Shown in pieces: positions 12,409-25,225 of a DNA stretch of 64,000 nucleotides. How positions within the stretch are numbered: position 1 is the stretch's first letter; each line of letters opens with the position of its first letter. The DNA lies in assembly GCA_007449985.2 (NCBI GenBank), contig VIIQ02000028.1:280001-344000 (forward strand), written 5' to 3'. Both the position numbers and the translations under genes were made by a program. The notes under the pieces were generated by a model that was given only the letters and a program-made list of their open reading frames with translations, searched no databases and was not told the origin of the DNA. Origin of the DNA: Desmodesmus armatus. Its lineage: Eukaryota; Chlorophyta; Chlorophyceae; Sphaeropleales; Scenedesmaceae.

Positions 12409-14628
12409 GCTGTCAGCAGCAGTAGGAGGGGGGAGAGGAATGTCAACCCTGCTCACAGGTGTGAGCAGGGTTCAGCTCACATCATACCACCTTGGGACAC
12501 CATGTGTAGAGCTATTGCAGGCACTGTTGCAGTGATATGTTGATTTCACGGAAGCCGCTTCCGCTGGCAGCAGAGGCTGTTATGTGCAGCAGGATGCTGA
12601 CACAAACCCTTTTTGTGCTGCATGCACTCATCAATCGGTTGCACACACGTTGCCAGTAGCAATGTCAAGTTGCTGGTGGCGCGCTGTGTGATGAAAGTGC
12701 TGCCAAGGACCCACTCGAGCTGATGTGATATGTGGGGACATTTGTTGCCGATTAACTTACCCAAGACTGACCTAACGTATTTCTTGCCGTTCATGTCATT
12801 GCTTGCAATGATTGCAGAGCTACAGCATGTAGACATCACAGGCGAAGGACTGGGGCTGTGCCCCCAAAGGTCCAGATCTGGACCGGGGATGTTTGAGAAG
12901 CTGAGTGAGGAAGCAGCGGGCGCCAAAGATCACCAGGATCATCCGATTGGCAATCGTGCTGAATGGCCATGTACATAGCTGCATTGTGACGGGCAGCATC
13001 GCATTATGGTATGCCGTACAAGGTCACACACATGTTTTGATCGTCTGTTGGATCATGTGCAGCGTCGGATGTTGAAATGGGCCCGCTGCACCCTGAGCCG
13101 CATCTGCAGTGCCTACACGTTTGCCGCCTCAGGGCCGCATACAGCACAGATGTGTTGTCCCACAGCTCGGATTGGCACTTGTGGTCTGTGCACTGCAGCA
13201 CCTGGGGCAAGCAGGGTAGTGATACCTGTTGATGGATGCGTGGTTGCAGGGCTCTGCAGAGCCACCTGAAGCTGGGCTGAGGGGGTGCACAGCTTTGTTG
13301 CCAGAGGTGGAGCTCCACCTGTCGAGCTCGAGGTGTCTTGGCTTGGCTTGGCACAGGTTGGGTGCCAGCCTGCAACAGAAGGGAAAGCAGTGTGAGCATG
13401 CTGTTGGGAAGAGACGCTATGGTAGTTGAGTGGTGCTGCTTTTGAAGCTTGCAGTGGCGTTGCTCAGCAGAACAGGCTGTTCTGCAAAGCAGCAGTAGCT
13501 GGTGACTTACTGGTTGAACCAGAGGCTGCAGTTCAAGGTGCCTTCATCCTGCTGGTGTTGTGACAGTCGATAGTCTTGAGATGTTGCAAGAAAAGCCAGT
13601 TGCAGCGTCTCTTTTCTGGTGTTGTTGCGATGTGTGAGATACAGGCACTTGTGATGGTCTTCAGCATATCGTACGGCGGTGAAACGGTGAAACAAACTGG
13701 GAGTGACCTTTCATCTCAGAGTCCAGAATGATGGGAGCCAGATGGTCAGTGGCTTGCTGCTGCAGCATGACTGCCCTCACTCAGCTGTAACTGACCCTGC
13801 CAGGGGTGCATCGCTGCAACGCTGTCAGCAGCTGCACTCAGCTGCACAATATGTGGCTTTGCCATGTGTTGAGTGCGACACCAGCACTGGCAAGCCGTGC
13901 AGGGCACCCTCAGTGCACGGGACTGCATGGCGGTGTCACACCTGACACGACTGAACGCCTGGCCCAAGATGGAACCAACACCAGTGCGCTCAACCTTGAC
14001 TGCGCACATTCGTTGTAGATGCCGTGCCATCTGGCTGGGTTGGCCAGGCATATGCTTCCTGCCTGAAGCTATGCACTGACAACTTTTGAGGTCTCATGCC
14101 GACGTCCTTACATCTGGACGTCAACTCCACCTTTGTCAGCTTATTCGCCTACCGCGACAAACAGAATACTGATTGCGCCCTTGCGACTGTCTCTCTAAAC
14201 CAGTCAAACCGGTCGCCATCGGTGCAACGAAAACCCCGAATGTGCGTTCCCCTCTACTAAGACTGGCGGTCACATTATGAACAAACCACTTTGGTTTTTC
14301 GATAAATGTCAAGCCTCGTACAAAGGCGTCCGACGGTTTGCACGCCTTGCTAAAGAGGGCCAGCTGTGCGCGCCCGGTTGCAACAAACCGCCCGAAAATA
14401 TGCACAGCGTTCTTCATTGCTTGAAAAGGGCTCCCGTGTGCATTGCGGCTGTTCGCTATGGTGCTGTCCAGCGCGTCCGAGGCATGGTGGGTTGCTGCCA
14501 GTCGCTTCAACGATGCACGGCTAGGCCATTCACTGCCTAGGTCGTATGACTTACAGGAATGCCTGGTGTTTCCTCAACTTTCCCAGGCAGTTTGCCCGGC
14601 AAGCTGTGTCGGCCGCACCATCAGCAGC
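12409..14628. other. No supportable gene
   Basis: Open frames here lack domains and splice-consistent neighbours. An in-frame extension upstream of the exonuclease-like gene starts at an ATG at 14458 but adds no recognisable sequence. The segment after 12408 is the presumed 3' flank of LRR protein A. Confidence 0.5.
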
Positions 14629-16487
14629 ATGTCACGGGCTCATGGAGTATCTGGAGGAGTGACGGTACCCCCGCACCTGGAGAATGACCTCCAGGCTGGC
14701 CAGGCGCTGGTTATCGCCGCGATCAAGAGACTCAGGGCCTGCAGTGTGCATGGCCCCGTCAAGATAGTGTTTATTGACATCCAGACACGTACAACCTCAT
14801 GTCAGTACAAGTTGTTGCTTGCCTAGGCACCAGCAAAGCAGAACCAGTCTCCTTAACCCTAAAAGCAAAGGCTTGCGGCAGCCTTCCAAAGCTTGGAGAT
14901 GCGAGCACCAAGATATTGCTGGCTTTGACATCAAGCAGCCTCACTTGGCAAGCCCAGTCGGACTAGTGTAACCTGGCAAAGTGCATTGTTCCACCCATGA
15001 ATGATGCAGGGTTCAATGCATGATGCGGTGGAGATGCCTGTGAGTGCGCTGTTAGTTTAGTGCCGCGTGACATCATCAGCAACCCACTGCTCACTGTTGT
15101 CACTTGCTTCATGTGCAGTCAACTTCTGTCCAGAAATTCTTGAGCTGGGGTCTGGGACCAGCGATGCAAACTACTTCCGGAGTGATGTGCGCCCCCTGGG
15201 CATCATTACCCCTGATGCAGCACCTGGTGACATCAGCATGCGGCCGCTGCAGGCCCTGCAAGATGCCCAACACGTCTGGCGGGTGCTGGCAAGGTGGCTG
15301 AACTGGCTGGCAGACCGATGCGAGGCCACACGTGGCGGGAGCTGTCGCTTGGTGCTGGCAGGGCACAACATCAGACAGTAAGCAACCCTGGCTTGCAATG
15401 ACCAAACTGTGGGAAGTTCATGCCTTTGGCCTGAGTGTGACTGCATGAAGGTGTAACGTTTGTTCAATGAACTCTGCCGCCGTCATGGCCTTACACTGCT
15501 GCTGTGGCACACACCGGTACCGCTATCATCAAATGGGCATGGTGTGGTCAGCAGCAAACCTTTCCAGCCAGCCATGCGCTGAAGTCGATGGTTCAATCGA
15601 GTCAGCTCCTTGTGTAACATGTGTGATGTCCCATGGCCGCTGTGTGTCAATTCTTCTGCTTGCTAGGTTTGATGGCCCCATCTTAGCCAACTGGCTGTAC
15701 TTCTCTGGAGCACAGGAGGTGCAGCTGCTGCGTGAGCTTGACACCCAGTCCTGGCTGGGTGCTGAAACAGCCGAGCAGTATGCTGGCCAGCTGCTTGCCT
15801 GGCCCAGCATTGACACGCTCACAGAGATGGCTCGGCCATACATCAAGGCACAGGGGGTGAAGGGTACTGGCATGCAGGACATGATCACCAGGTTGGGCAT
15901 TGAAATCTACGGTCAGGGGCGGATTCCGGAGCTGCGTGCACACAGGTAGGCAGAGGCTGCCCGGGCAGAGGTTCAGTGTTCAACAGTGCCCCTGCCAATG
16001 ATCATTGGGAACCCCTGGGGCAGATGAACCCAGAATGCAGCAATCCAGGTCCGTCATCACCTGGACAAATGCCCTGAAATTCATTCGACGACGTGCATAC
16101 ACACTTCTTCTTTGTCAGAGGCTGACACCAAAAACCACTCACATGCAGTCCGCCATGTAGTCCTATCAGTGCGGTCCGACTGTCTGAGACTAGCACAGTG
16201 CAGCCGTAACTCTGCTGGAGTCCTCGAAGGGACCTAAGATGCAACCGAGTCGGGGCATGCATAGCAGACGGTAAATTGTGAGCTTTGCTGAAAGGAGTCT
16301 TATACCCGTCTAGGACACAGGCTGTGCTGATTCTACATGCTGCAGGGCTCTTGGTGACGTGTTGGGGACTATTGAGGTGTTCAGGAGCCTGGCCAAGTGG
16401 GAGCTGCAGCTGGATGAGCACTGCTCTTTGAGCCTTGACGAGCTTGCGGCTGAGCTGCTGGAGAGGCGACAGGCTGGAGTGGTTTGA
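14629..16487 (+). CDS. DEDDh 3'-5' exonuclease-like protein with Exo I Glu-to-Gln change
   Basis: Exons are 14629-14788, 15119-15377, 15667-15945 and 16346-16487; all phases agree (279 residues if the ATG at 14629 is used; the true start may be upstream). The DnaQ-type exonuclease motifs appear in order. Exo I reads FIDIQT, followed by CPEILELGSG, matching the strand after Exo I in this family. Exo II is GHNIRQFDGPILANWL, built across an intron. Exo III is AHRALGDVLGTIEVF, with the H-x4-D pair. Family members need D-x-E in Exo I to bind metal; here the codon is CAG (Gln), so activity may be lost or altered. TGTAA lies at 16518. Substrate and cell location are unknown. Confidence 0.72.
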
Positions 16488-17199
16488 GTTGTGTTGTTGT
16501 GTCTTTTGAGTCACAGCTGTAATCCCTACAACAGCATCAGTGTGTGCATGCCATGAGCACAGCCTGTGCCTGCATTGCCACATCGCCCGGTGTTGGGAGT
16601 CAACACAGTCCGTATCAGTCAATCGATGCTGGGCCTTGCCTGCTTGGCCCCTTCCAGGTCAAGGCAGGCAAGGCCCAGCCTAACATCACCACCCCGCAGG
16701 CGGTTTGCCCAGTTCCCATATTGTCCACCTGGTACACTGTACAGCCCGGCTATGACTCAGCTCCAGCCAGGGGTGATGACTCTGCACAACGTGTGTTGTT
16801 GTTGCCATTGTTGTTACTGTTGTTATCGTTGTCACAAGCGCCCTCAAAGTAAATGTACTGTGGTGCCTTGGGTTGTTGTTGGTTTACCTTGGGGTTGTCG
16901 TCAGCAAGGCGCCGCAGTTGGCATCACGAGGTCGAAAGCGAGTGCGACTTTGAAATAATGTGCACTTCTCAAGAACCATTTTCCGCGAAGAGCTGTCGTT
17001 TGGTATCACGCGGCGATTGTCAACATGTCGTGCCCGCGGCGACATCGGTGGCAGCGTAATCGCTGCGTGACCCAAAGTCCAAGGTATGCATACCTCGATG
17101 CACCTAGATCTTGAAATGTTTGCTTGAATAGCACTTCTAGACAGTCCCAATGTCCTTGCACCCGTTGTAGCGAGAGCACAAGGTGCCGATCGTGTAATC
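16488..17199. other. Intergenic interval
   Basis: Contains the presumed polyadenylation signal of the exonuclease-like gene (TGTAA at 16518-16522), a 15-bp-arm inverted repeat, a TTG-rich tract near 16796-16835 and the promoter side of the BBE-like gene. No gene is seen. Confidence 0.6.
16628..16679. repeat. Perfect inverted repeat, 15-bp arms
   Basis: The arm gctgggccttgcctg at 16628-16642 is the exact reverse complement of 16665-16679, with a 22-base loop. It lies about 140 bp past the stop of the upstream gene, so it could fold in a transcript. It has no eukaryotic terminator meaning by itself. Confidence 0.85.
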
Positions 17200-20100
17200 A
17201 TGCTCACCACCATGCAGCACAACCACCGAGGGCTTGTATTCTGTTGCTTAGTATTTTTGCTTGCTCACTGCTCAAGCGGGAGGCTCGTGCTTCAGCAGAC
17301 AAGCCAAAGCACATTTGAGAGCAGCAACACATCAGCATTTGGGACACAGCAGTTTCGGCAGTGCATATCAACAGTGAATCACCTTGACAGCACAGTGGCA
17401 TTCCCTGACAACAGCAGCTTTGATGGTATTGCTTATGACGTCTGGAACACGGCATACAACACGACCCGAGTGCCAGTAGCAGTAGCACAACCCCTGGACT
17501 CAGTGCAGGTTGCTGCGCTGGTGCGCTGTGCCAACACGGCCGACCTGCGCATGGTGGTCCGTGGCGGAGGCCACTCCTACGAAGCAATGAGCCTCATTGA
17601 CAACGGCCTGATCATTGATTTGGGCAAGATGCGGCAGCTGCAGCTGTTGGAACCCACCAAGACAGACGACACTGCGCAAGCAGATGTGGGGGCAGGCCCT
17701 GTGTCGGACACCAAGCGTTTGCTTGTTGGTGCTGGCTTGCGGCTGGGTCCTGTGTATGCCTACCTGTTTCAGCACAACCTGACAATGGAGGGGCCCACAT
17801 GCCCGACTGTGGGTGTCTCTGGAGCCACACTAAGTGTGCATGTGAAGTTAGTGGCAGACAGTGCATTCACATGTTATTCAGCTTTGTGCTGCAGCCGCTG
17901 GCTGAGAAGACTGTTTGCAAATGCACCAGGACTGCAGACCAGCATGTTCGCTGCCAGAGCAGCTTTGCCTCCTCAACAATAACAGTGGGAACCTTCAAAA
18001 CAGCCTTGCTGTCCATGTTATGCCATCCCAATGCAGGAGGCGGTACTGGTCACAGCACACGGCGCCTGGGCCTGCTGGCAGATCAAGTCAGAGCTGGTGG
18101 GTGAGACCCGGCCCAGCTCATACGCATTCGGGCGACGTCGACGGCCCTGCATGTGCCCGAGCCACATCAGTCTGTGGCCCAGATAACCTTTCAGGCTGAA
18201 CGTCACGCCAGGTTCTGGTCATTGCATATGCATTATTTGGCCTGTGCGGTCCTGTGTTGCGCTCACAGCGGCTGTCTCCTGTGTGCCGCCGTCGTGCCAC
18301 CATAGGCCTAGCTCAAAGTCAGACACTCAAGCATCAATGGCAGGGGCTTGTAAGCCCAGTGCTTGTGTGTGTGGCGTCGATACATGAACAGACTCGTTTC
18401 ATTTCCAACCTCCGCAGCCGAGGTCGTCACCATGTCTGGTGAAGTCCTGCAAGTTAACGCGTCATCACACCCCGACCTCTTCTGGGCGCTGCGGGGAGGT
18501 GGTGCCAGCTACGCCATCGTCACAAACTGGGAGTTTGCTGTGGTTCCCGCTCCCTCAAACATCACGTATGCCAGCCTGTGGTGGGACCCTACTGCTGCCA
18601 ACCTGGCTGCTGTGCTGAAGGCCTTCACTGCCTGGAGGCCCTGGCTGCTGCAGGAGCAGGTGGCTCGCGTGCACATCGGCATGTGTGAGTGCTGCAGCAG
18701 TACTGCCAGTGTGTCCTGCAAGTGCCCATGTGTGGCAGCACACCTCTGGCTGTATGCTGTTGTTGAACGGCTGTCATGTGACAAAATTTGGTCTTTTGCA
18801 GCAACAGCATGTAGGCCCTGTCACGGTGACAGAGTCGCTCGGGCGGCCCTGCATACAACTAATGGGGATTGACTCAATGCCGGCAACGGTTGCCGCAACG
18901 GTCTTTAGATCCACAGTGGTGATGTTTGTCTGTCAGGATCACTTGACAAGACTGCTGCTGCCATCCGCTACCTACATCCCCTAGGGGTTGCTTGACCTCA
19001 CATGACTCATGTGACATGAGTGTGCTCTAATGACCTGGTCTGTGCTGCCTGCCCTATGTGTTTGCAGTCTCTGACAAAGTCATGCTGGAGGCCTGGCTGT
19101 GGGACTCATCAGACAACACCACAGCATCACAGCAGGCAGCCCTCACACTGATGGATAGCTTCCTGAGCATAAGACCCAACCTGCCACGCCCTCGTGAGCA
19201 GCTGCTGCTGACACGCAGCTTCGAGCGCTACATGCTATCGCAGTCAGTGACAGACTGCTACGGCGTGCCGGAGTGGGCTTGGGGCTGGGCCAACATATCA
19301 ACGAACGAGGCTGCTGATGCTGCTGAAGATGCGTGGCGTGCAGGTGAGGTGTACTAGTTGGGGGGGCCGCCGCGCGTGACCATGCGCAAAATAATTGATC
19401 TGATGGTTGCTGGTACCACTGACTACTGAGGCTCAGCGAGCATAATTTTGTCCTGAGCTCCTGTGATACTGAGTCTGGATCCACCCTGGTTGGTCTAGGG
19501 GTCAGGGTTAGGGGCCCTCACGCTCCAGGGACTCACTGCAGGCTGCAAGAGAAGGGGGCTCATTTACAATGTCTGGGAATGAATAATAAATTAATGGCTG
19601 CGCATGTCCCTTGTCTGCAGAACAAACAACCGGCAAATGGCCCTTCACAGGCGGCTCTTCTGTTTTTGTCGACTCCGTGCCGCCAGAGGTGTGGGACCAG
19701 TTCGCCCCCCTGTTGATGTCCCGTGTTGTCAACACCTCGACCTTCACACGGGCTGTGCTGATTGGTGCAGGGGGCCACCAGCGCCTGCTGCAGGACAACC
19801 ACACAGGTGTGTGCTGCTGTGGACCAAACGGCGTCGCGGCAAAGGAGCGTCCAGGCATTGCTTCCAGCAGCGGGGCCTTCCCTGCAGCAGGTTGTTGAAT
19901 TCTCAGGGCTTTCCAAAAGCTTTCAGGCATTCCCTGAACGGGCCAGATCATCTGCTGAGCAGTCCGCCATGTAGTGCTTGATTCCGCAACGCTTACACCA
20001 TCAGCATGACTGCACTGATCAGGGCGTTACCCGAAAACATCAGAGAGCTTCTATCCACTCATAGAGCACCACCCTCCAGTGCCTTCTGTTTGCTCACAGA

Positions 20101-20427
20101 TCCACCCCACCCACCACCCAATGTCTGCTGCATTTCTTGCGATTGACAGGCTTTGGCTTCAGGAACATGACAATGCAAGTGGAGATTGGAACTCAAGCAG
20201 TCACTCCCGCGGACATTCAATGGACTCAGAAGACTCTAGGTGCCCTTCTCCCAGCCAGCGGTGGACGCAGGTTCTGGAACCATTTTGAATGCCTTGACAG
20301 TTCAGCTGACCCAGAGTTTGCATGGCGGTCCTACTTTGGGGAGAATGCCAGGCAGCTGCTGGCTGTCAAGGCAGCTTGGGACCCTCAGGGGCGCATCAAT
20401 GCTATGAATTGCAGTGCATTGGACTGA
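17200..20427 (+). CDS. Secreted berberine-bridge-enzyme-like FAD oxidoreductase
   Basis: Exons are 17200-17833, 18037-18096, 18418-18684, 19068-19343, 19621-19806 and 20150-20427; all phases agree (566 residues, the usual family length). It starts with a hydrophobic signal peptide (VFCCLVFLLAHC). The FAD_binding_4 domain has the PLDSVQVAALVRCA helix and GGGHSYE, where His125 is the expected covalent flavin ligand. GPTCPTVG supplies Cys201, the second ligand of bicovalent members. Exon 3 has HPDLFWALRGGG, typical of the family. The last exon is a BBE domain (WRSYFGENARQLLAVK, then WDPQGRINAMN). Family members oxidise sugars, alcohols or alkaloid-like substrates with O2; the substrate here is unknown. 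Many NxT/S sites fit secretion. TGTAA lies at 20626. Confidence 0.93.
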
Positions 20428-21937
20428 TGCGAGAGGTGGCGGCTGGATAATGGCATGCTGCTGCAATACCTCCCGCCCCCCGTACAACCCACACAAAAAG
20501 TAATAGTTGGCCTAGGTACTGGATAGGCCGCCTAGTTTGCCATCATGGTCCTGGTAGCAGTTGTGTTCTGAAAAAGAGTTACACCGTCAATAGTAGTTGT
20601 TGCAGGTGTTGATTCTATCAACCAGTGTAATGCAGGTTCAACCGCGGCGGCACTGTGCAAGTGTTCTGTGCCAGCACACACATGTGTGTGACCTTTCACA
20701 CAGTGAAGGCCAGAGCTTTGCAAGCTATGTGACGGAGTCAGGCAGGTGTGTTGCCTTATAATGGTATGCGCTGTTCACATCAATGTGCTGATATCAGCAT
20801 GATGACCACCCTGTTGCTTCAAACCGCCAGCAAGCACCCGCAGATTGGGGCACAAGTGGTCGGCATCACGGGACCAATGGCGCCAGGCCCAGCTAGCTGA
20901 CCACGCCACTCCATGAGTCGCCATCACGGTTTGATGGGTGCAGCCATGTTGGGTTTGCTGATACATATCGGCAGAGCAACCTGCTGGAAGCTGTACGAAG
21001 CTCACCAGCTCAAGGGGCTGCGAGCATGTGAAAGCACAGAAAGCTGTTGGGTTGTGGGAGCTCACAAGGGTCCCTTCTGATACAACAGTCATACTCCTTG
21101 TTGTGCCCATGCACAAGCATCAACAGCAGCCACCGATCATACTATGAAACAGTACCATCCCATGAACTTGTGCATCCTGCACCACAGCAGCATTCACCGC
21201 TTCCAGGCACAGCGGCTGTACGGACGTCTAAAACGCACACCATTCAAAACTGCCACCAAGGATCAGTCATGCTGTGCCACCTGCACTATGCTTGGCAGGC
21301 CCCCAGGCCTCATGAACCGTCAAGATGCAGTCTATGTTAGTGTGAGGCTGCAGGTTGAAGCTCTCACAATACCTGTTCAGAGTTTGCCTTGCCTCATGAC
21401 ACCGTGACTTAGGGGGTGGGGTGGGTGGTGTGCGTGACAACAATGACAGATGATTCAAACCAAGTTATGACAGTGTCGCCGGCCATACATGAAGTTTGTA
21501 AACGTAGAAGTAGGCGTTTTGATGAACGTTTGTGAATTCACGTTGCCAAAAAGGGTCCTATACGAATCTTCATCTGCTGGACAGTTCCAGCTGGTGCTTG
21601 CAGTGCTGCTGCTCAGCAGCAGCTGTCGGCCAGTCTTCAAATTCTACAAAGAGCCATTGCATCTGGCCTGCATTCTATCGTGATGAATCTATGTCTCAAT
21701 CGGCTATCATCCTGTGACCCAGCTGCCTGACGCTGTACAGTGCCACCTGCTCAGCTACTGTCCTGTCCCGAGCGTCCTTCACCACACTGAGCAGCCTTCT
21801 ATACAACAGGTGACAGCATATGCATGCGAAGGATGTATTACATATTACAACATCTCAGGTAGAACCCTGATCATATTGCACAGCTTGAGATCTGCTGTGC
21901 TGACATGCAGCTACTCCCCTGCTGCTGTGGCTGCAGG
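20428..21937. other. Intergenic interval
   Basis: Past the BBE-like polyadenylation signal (TGTAA at 20626-20630) no coding sequence is recognised. An acceptor-like ctgcag sits directly before the ATG of the next gene (21931-21936), so that gene may have an untranslated 5' exon within this interval. Confidence 0.5.
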
Positions 21938-24005
21938 ATGGCAACAGCTCTGCTGTCAGCAGGGCCCCTGTCAGGCTTCTTGTACCTGCTGGAGCACCTG
22001 GCAGACGATGCATGGTCGCAAACACTGCTGCCAATGCTGGTAGCAGACGGCTCAGCAGGCAATCTAGCCCTAACATGCAGCTGCATGCGGACCCACATCC
22101 ACGGCAACATGCAGCAGATCCGCTTCCAAGCCCAGCACATGCAGCAGGTCAGCCCGTTTGAGCTTGAAAAATGGACAGTCACTATTCCTCAGCACTTCCC
22201 CAAGTGTGATTCAGTGCTCCTGAGTCTGCCGGATGACACCAGCTACATGGGCGTCTCTGCCTTGCTGCCAGCCCTCACCAGGCAAGTTTGATGGGCGTTT
22301 CAACTGCTGCAGTGGGGACGTCCCCATCGACGAGCTGATTTTCCCCTGTTGTGCGTGCCAGAGATACCCATGCATACTGCGACTCCTACTGCCTGTTGTT
22401 CCTACAACATCACGGACAGACTCTGTTTGCAGTGCAGCCCCCAAGCGTGATAAGCAGGCCAGTGGGGCTTGATTGCGACACTCACAACGACCTGCAACCC
22501 TGCTGCACGCCTTGCCAGGACACGCACAACGTGCACTGTTGTGCGTCACACAGTTGCAACTGCTTGTTTGGTCATGCAGGCTGCCCAAGCTGTGCAAGTT
22601 GCACGTGAACATCAGCATTGTCAATCCACTGGGCTTGGAGATGCTGCTCAGCACCATGCGCCGCCAACTGCCAGACCTAACATGCCTGACGCTGGCGTCC
22701 ACGGCACATTGGTGGGCTGCAGCAGCATCATGGCAGCAGCTGGGCGCAATGACTCAGCTCACGCGCCTTGTGGTCAAGTTCCCCCCGCACAAGGACAGCA
22801 CGGTACCAGCGCTTCTGCCTGCAGGCGCCGCCGCCCAGGCATTCCAGTGGCATGACATTGCCTGCCTGGGGGGCTTGACCCAGCTTCAGCATCTGATGCT
22901 TGTTGGGCACAATGCCTGCGGCCACCAATCCCACTCTGGTGTGTCATTTCTGAGCAAGCTGACTGGGCTCACCAGCCTGGAACTGGTGATGCCAGTCGTC
23001 AGTGGGTTGAGTGCTGTTCGCAGCTGCACCAAGCTGCGCAGACTGTGGGTGCGCCCTGTGCCAAGCGCAACGGCGGGCGGGTTTGACACCTTCGGCGCGC
23101 AGGACTGTGAGGCTGTGTCACACCTGACAGGGTTGACAAGCCTGGGGCTGCTTTGGCCCTTGCAGGACAGAGCTGTGCCTGCTCTGTACAGCTCACTACA
23201 GCACTTGCCACAGTTGAACAGTGTTGGGGCTGCAGAGTGGACACTTGAGGTCCTGCCCGTGTTTGCCAGTCAGCTCCCTCGCCTTGAAGCTGTGCACGGC
23301 GCCTGGCGTGCAAGTAGGCGGCAGCTGGACATAGCAGACCCCGGTGGGGACCCCACAGCGGGCGACGTCAAGCTCAGCAGCGACAGCAGCTGTCCCCAAG
23401 TGCTTCACCTGTGCGAAGCGGCTGGATGGGTCCCATTCCAGGCCTTTCCCAACCTTACAGGCTTATGCCAGATCGGCAGCATTCAACCTTCGGCCCTGGC
23501 CAGCGTGAGCCGCCATTGCACCAAGCTGCAAGAGCTCAACATCAACCAAACCCATCCTCACGCATTGAGTTGGTGCAGCTTGCCCCCTGAAATTTCATGT
23601 GCGGAACGAGCGGCGGCCTTGTTTGGCCTGGCGAGGCTGCCATACGCACTTGAAGCTTGTGTGTGGTCTGTGTATGATGATGCGGAGATGATGGCCCTGG
23701 TGCATGTAGCTCGCTATGCGCCTAACCTTTACGTCATTGTACCCCTTGGCAGTGCTGTGACGACGGGGGGCCTCATGCAGCTTGGAGGGGCGCGCATGGA
23801 TGTACTGTCGCTGGACTTGCAGGGCATCAGCTTCACTCCGGCTGCTGCTAGAATGCTGCTGGGTTGTTTGCATAATCAAGTGATCTTGAAGCTGATTGTT
23901 GCTACAGTTGAGCAGATGCGTGTCTTTGAGGCCGCTGGGGCTTGGCTTGACCAGGTGGGTTTGAACCGCCCGGCACGGATATCGGTGCAGCGCGGGTATG
24001 TCTGA
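21938..24005 (+). CDS. Leucine-rich repeat protein B
   Basis: Exons are 21938-22281 and 22580-24005 (589 residues). The single intron is of the GC-AG class: the donor is AG|gcaagt and the acceptor catgcag, and the phase match gives the join ALTR/LPKL. The N-terminus (LADDAWSQTLLPMLV, then GNLALTCSCMRTHI) resembles the helical F-box-like start seen in algal LRR proteins. It is followed by leucine-rich repeats such as LPKLCKLHVNIS, LTRLVVKF, LTGLTSLELVMP and LTGLTSLGLLWP. The second half is less regular. It resembles LRR protein A in plan, but close paralogy cannot be shown by eye. Its role is unknown; a protein-interaction scaffold is likely. Confidence 0.8.
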
Positions 24006-25225
24006 TGCACAGGATTTGGTTGGCACAGGTGTTTTGGTGCACTGTGAGTGTCCCTCTTGGCCGGCTGTTCAAAACAGCCTGATGGCATTATCTTCCTGCA
24101 GGACTGCAAAGATTGACACAGACGATGTGTTGTTGGTCTGAGCCATTGTTCCCCTGACAGCTGCATGTCAACATAGGGCATCATACAGCTTGGCAGACCG
24201 AACATGGACAATGTGAAGCTTGGGTTGTTGTGCATCACGCACCCATCTGGATGCTGCTAGGATACCAAAGATTTTGCTTGCCTTGCATTTGTTTGCAAGC
24301 TGGTAGCGTCTGATGTTTTCTGTCCGCTGGTCGGCCAGCATGCTGCATGACTTCACTGAAGCCGTGTGATAGTCAGCGTTCACAGTATGTGTTTTGATGA
24401 GGATGTGGGCTTGGGTGTTTTGATGGCAAGTATTGCCGCTCGCAGTCAGGTCTGGCGCGCAGTTGTGCTCTGTTGTTTCGTTGGACTCATGACATCTGTG
24501 CTTGGGTGGCCTCGTGCCCCCACTTGGCTGTTGTGCACACTCTTCAGCATGTAACTTCAATGCTCACGCTTTGTGGGTCATTGACACTTGTGATGGGCCA
24601 TTGACAATGTTGGCTTATCTCCTGCTTATCTTGAAGAGATTCAGCAATGTTCATACCTCAGTGCATAGCTGTACCTTCCAACCCAAAGCTGTATTCAGTG
24701 TGACTGAGGCACCTGGTACTGCAAGAAGCCGCAGCAGCATGCCACAGACCGTCTGGCTTCCATTAGTTGAACTCCAAGATCAAGTGTCATCACCAGCTAC
24801 CAGCACCATGTCGTGAACGGCATCATGGTGACTAAGAGTGACGGTATCCCTACACTCTGCAACAAGTCTAGAGGACAGAAAAATGCTGGCGCTGCAAATG
24901 TCTATGGAAGATCTCAACACAACGCCACTACATCAGCACATTGAAGTCACAATCAACTACAGCCTCTGTTGACCTCAGCACCTACCGCTGCTGTGCAGTA
25001 AATTGATGCCACTGCAACTCACTTCACATGCTGTAAGGGGCAGATTATGGACAGGTGATCAACACAGTCAAGCACCTTCAAGGTTCCTTCATTCATGAAT
25101 TGAGCAAGGTTCAGGCACCTTAGGAAGGTGCACCGCCCAAAGAATCTGAACAAGCAACAGCACGCACACCACCTTTGAAACAACAGCCACCCACGTGTCA
25201 GCCCCAATTGTTGGCACAGCATCTT
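24006..25225. other. Convergent intergenic interval
   Basis: Lies between the 3' ends of LRR protein B (+) and PHD2 (-). A TGTAA at 24550-24554 could be the distant polyadenylation signal of LRR protein B. No coding sequence is recognised. Confidence 0.55.

Noticed and set aside
12730..12978. 82-residue plus-strand frame considered as a further exon of LRR protein A
   Set aside because: LRR protein A already ends with a stop at 12406-12408, and no phase-compatible acceptor leads into this frame.
17841..18036. Coding extension past exon 1 of the BBE-like gene
   Set aside because: The family sequence resumes exactly at 18037 in the right phase; the intervening frame is unrelated and Cys-rich.
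18795..18890. Additional BBE-like exon starting after tcttttgcag
   Set aside because: Joining it to exon 3 leads to a stop, whereas exon 3 to 19068 gives a continuous family-like sequence in phase.
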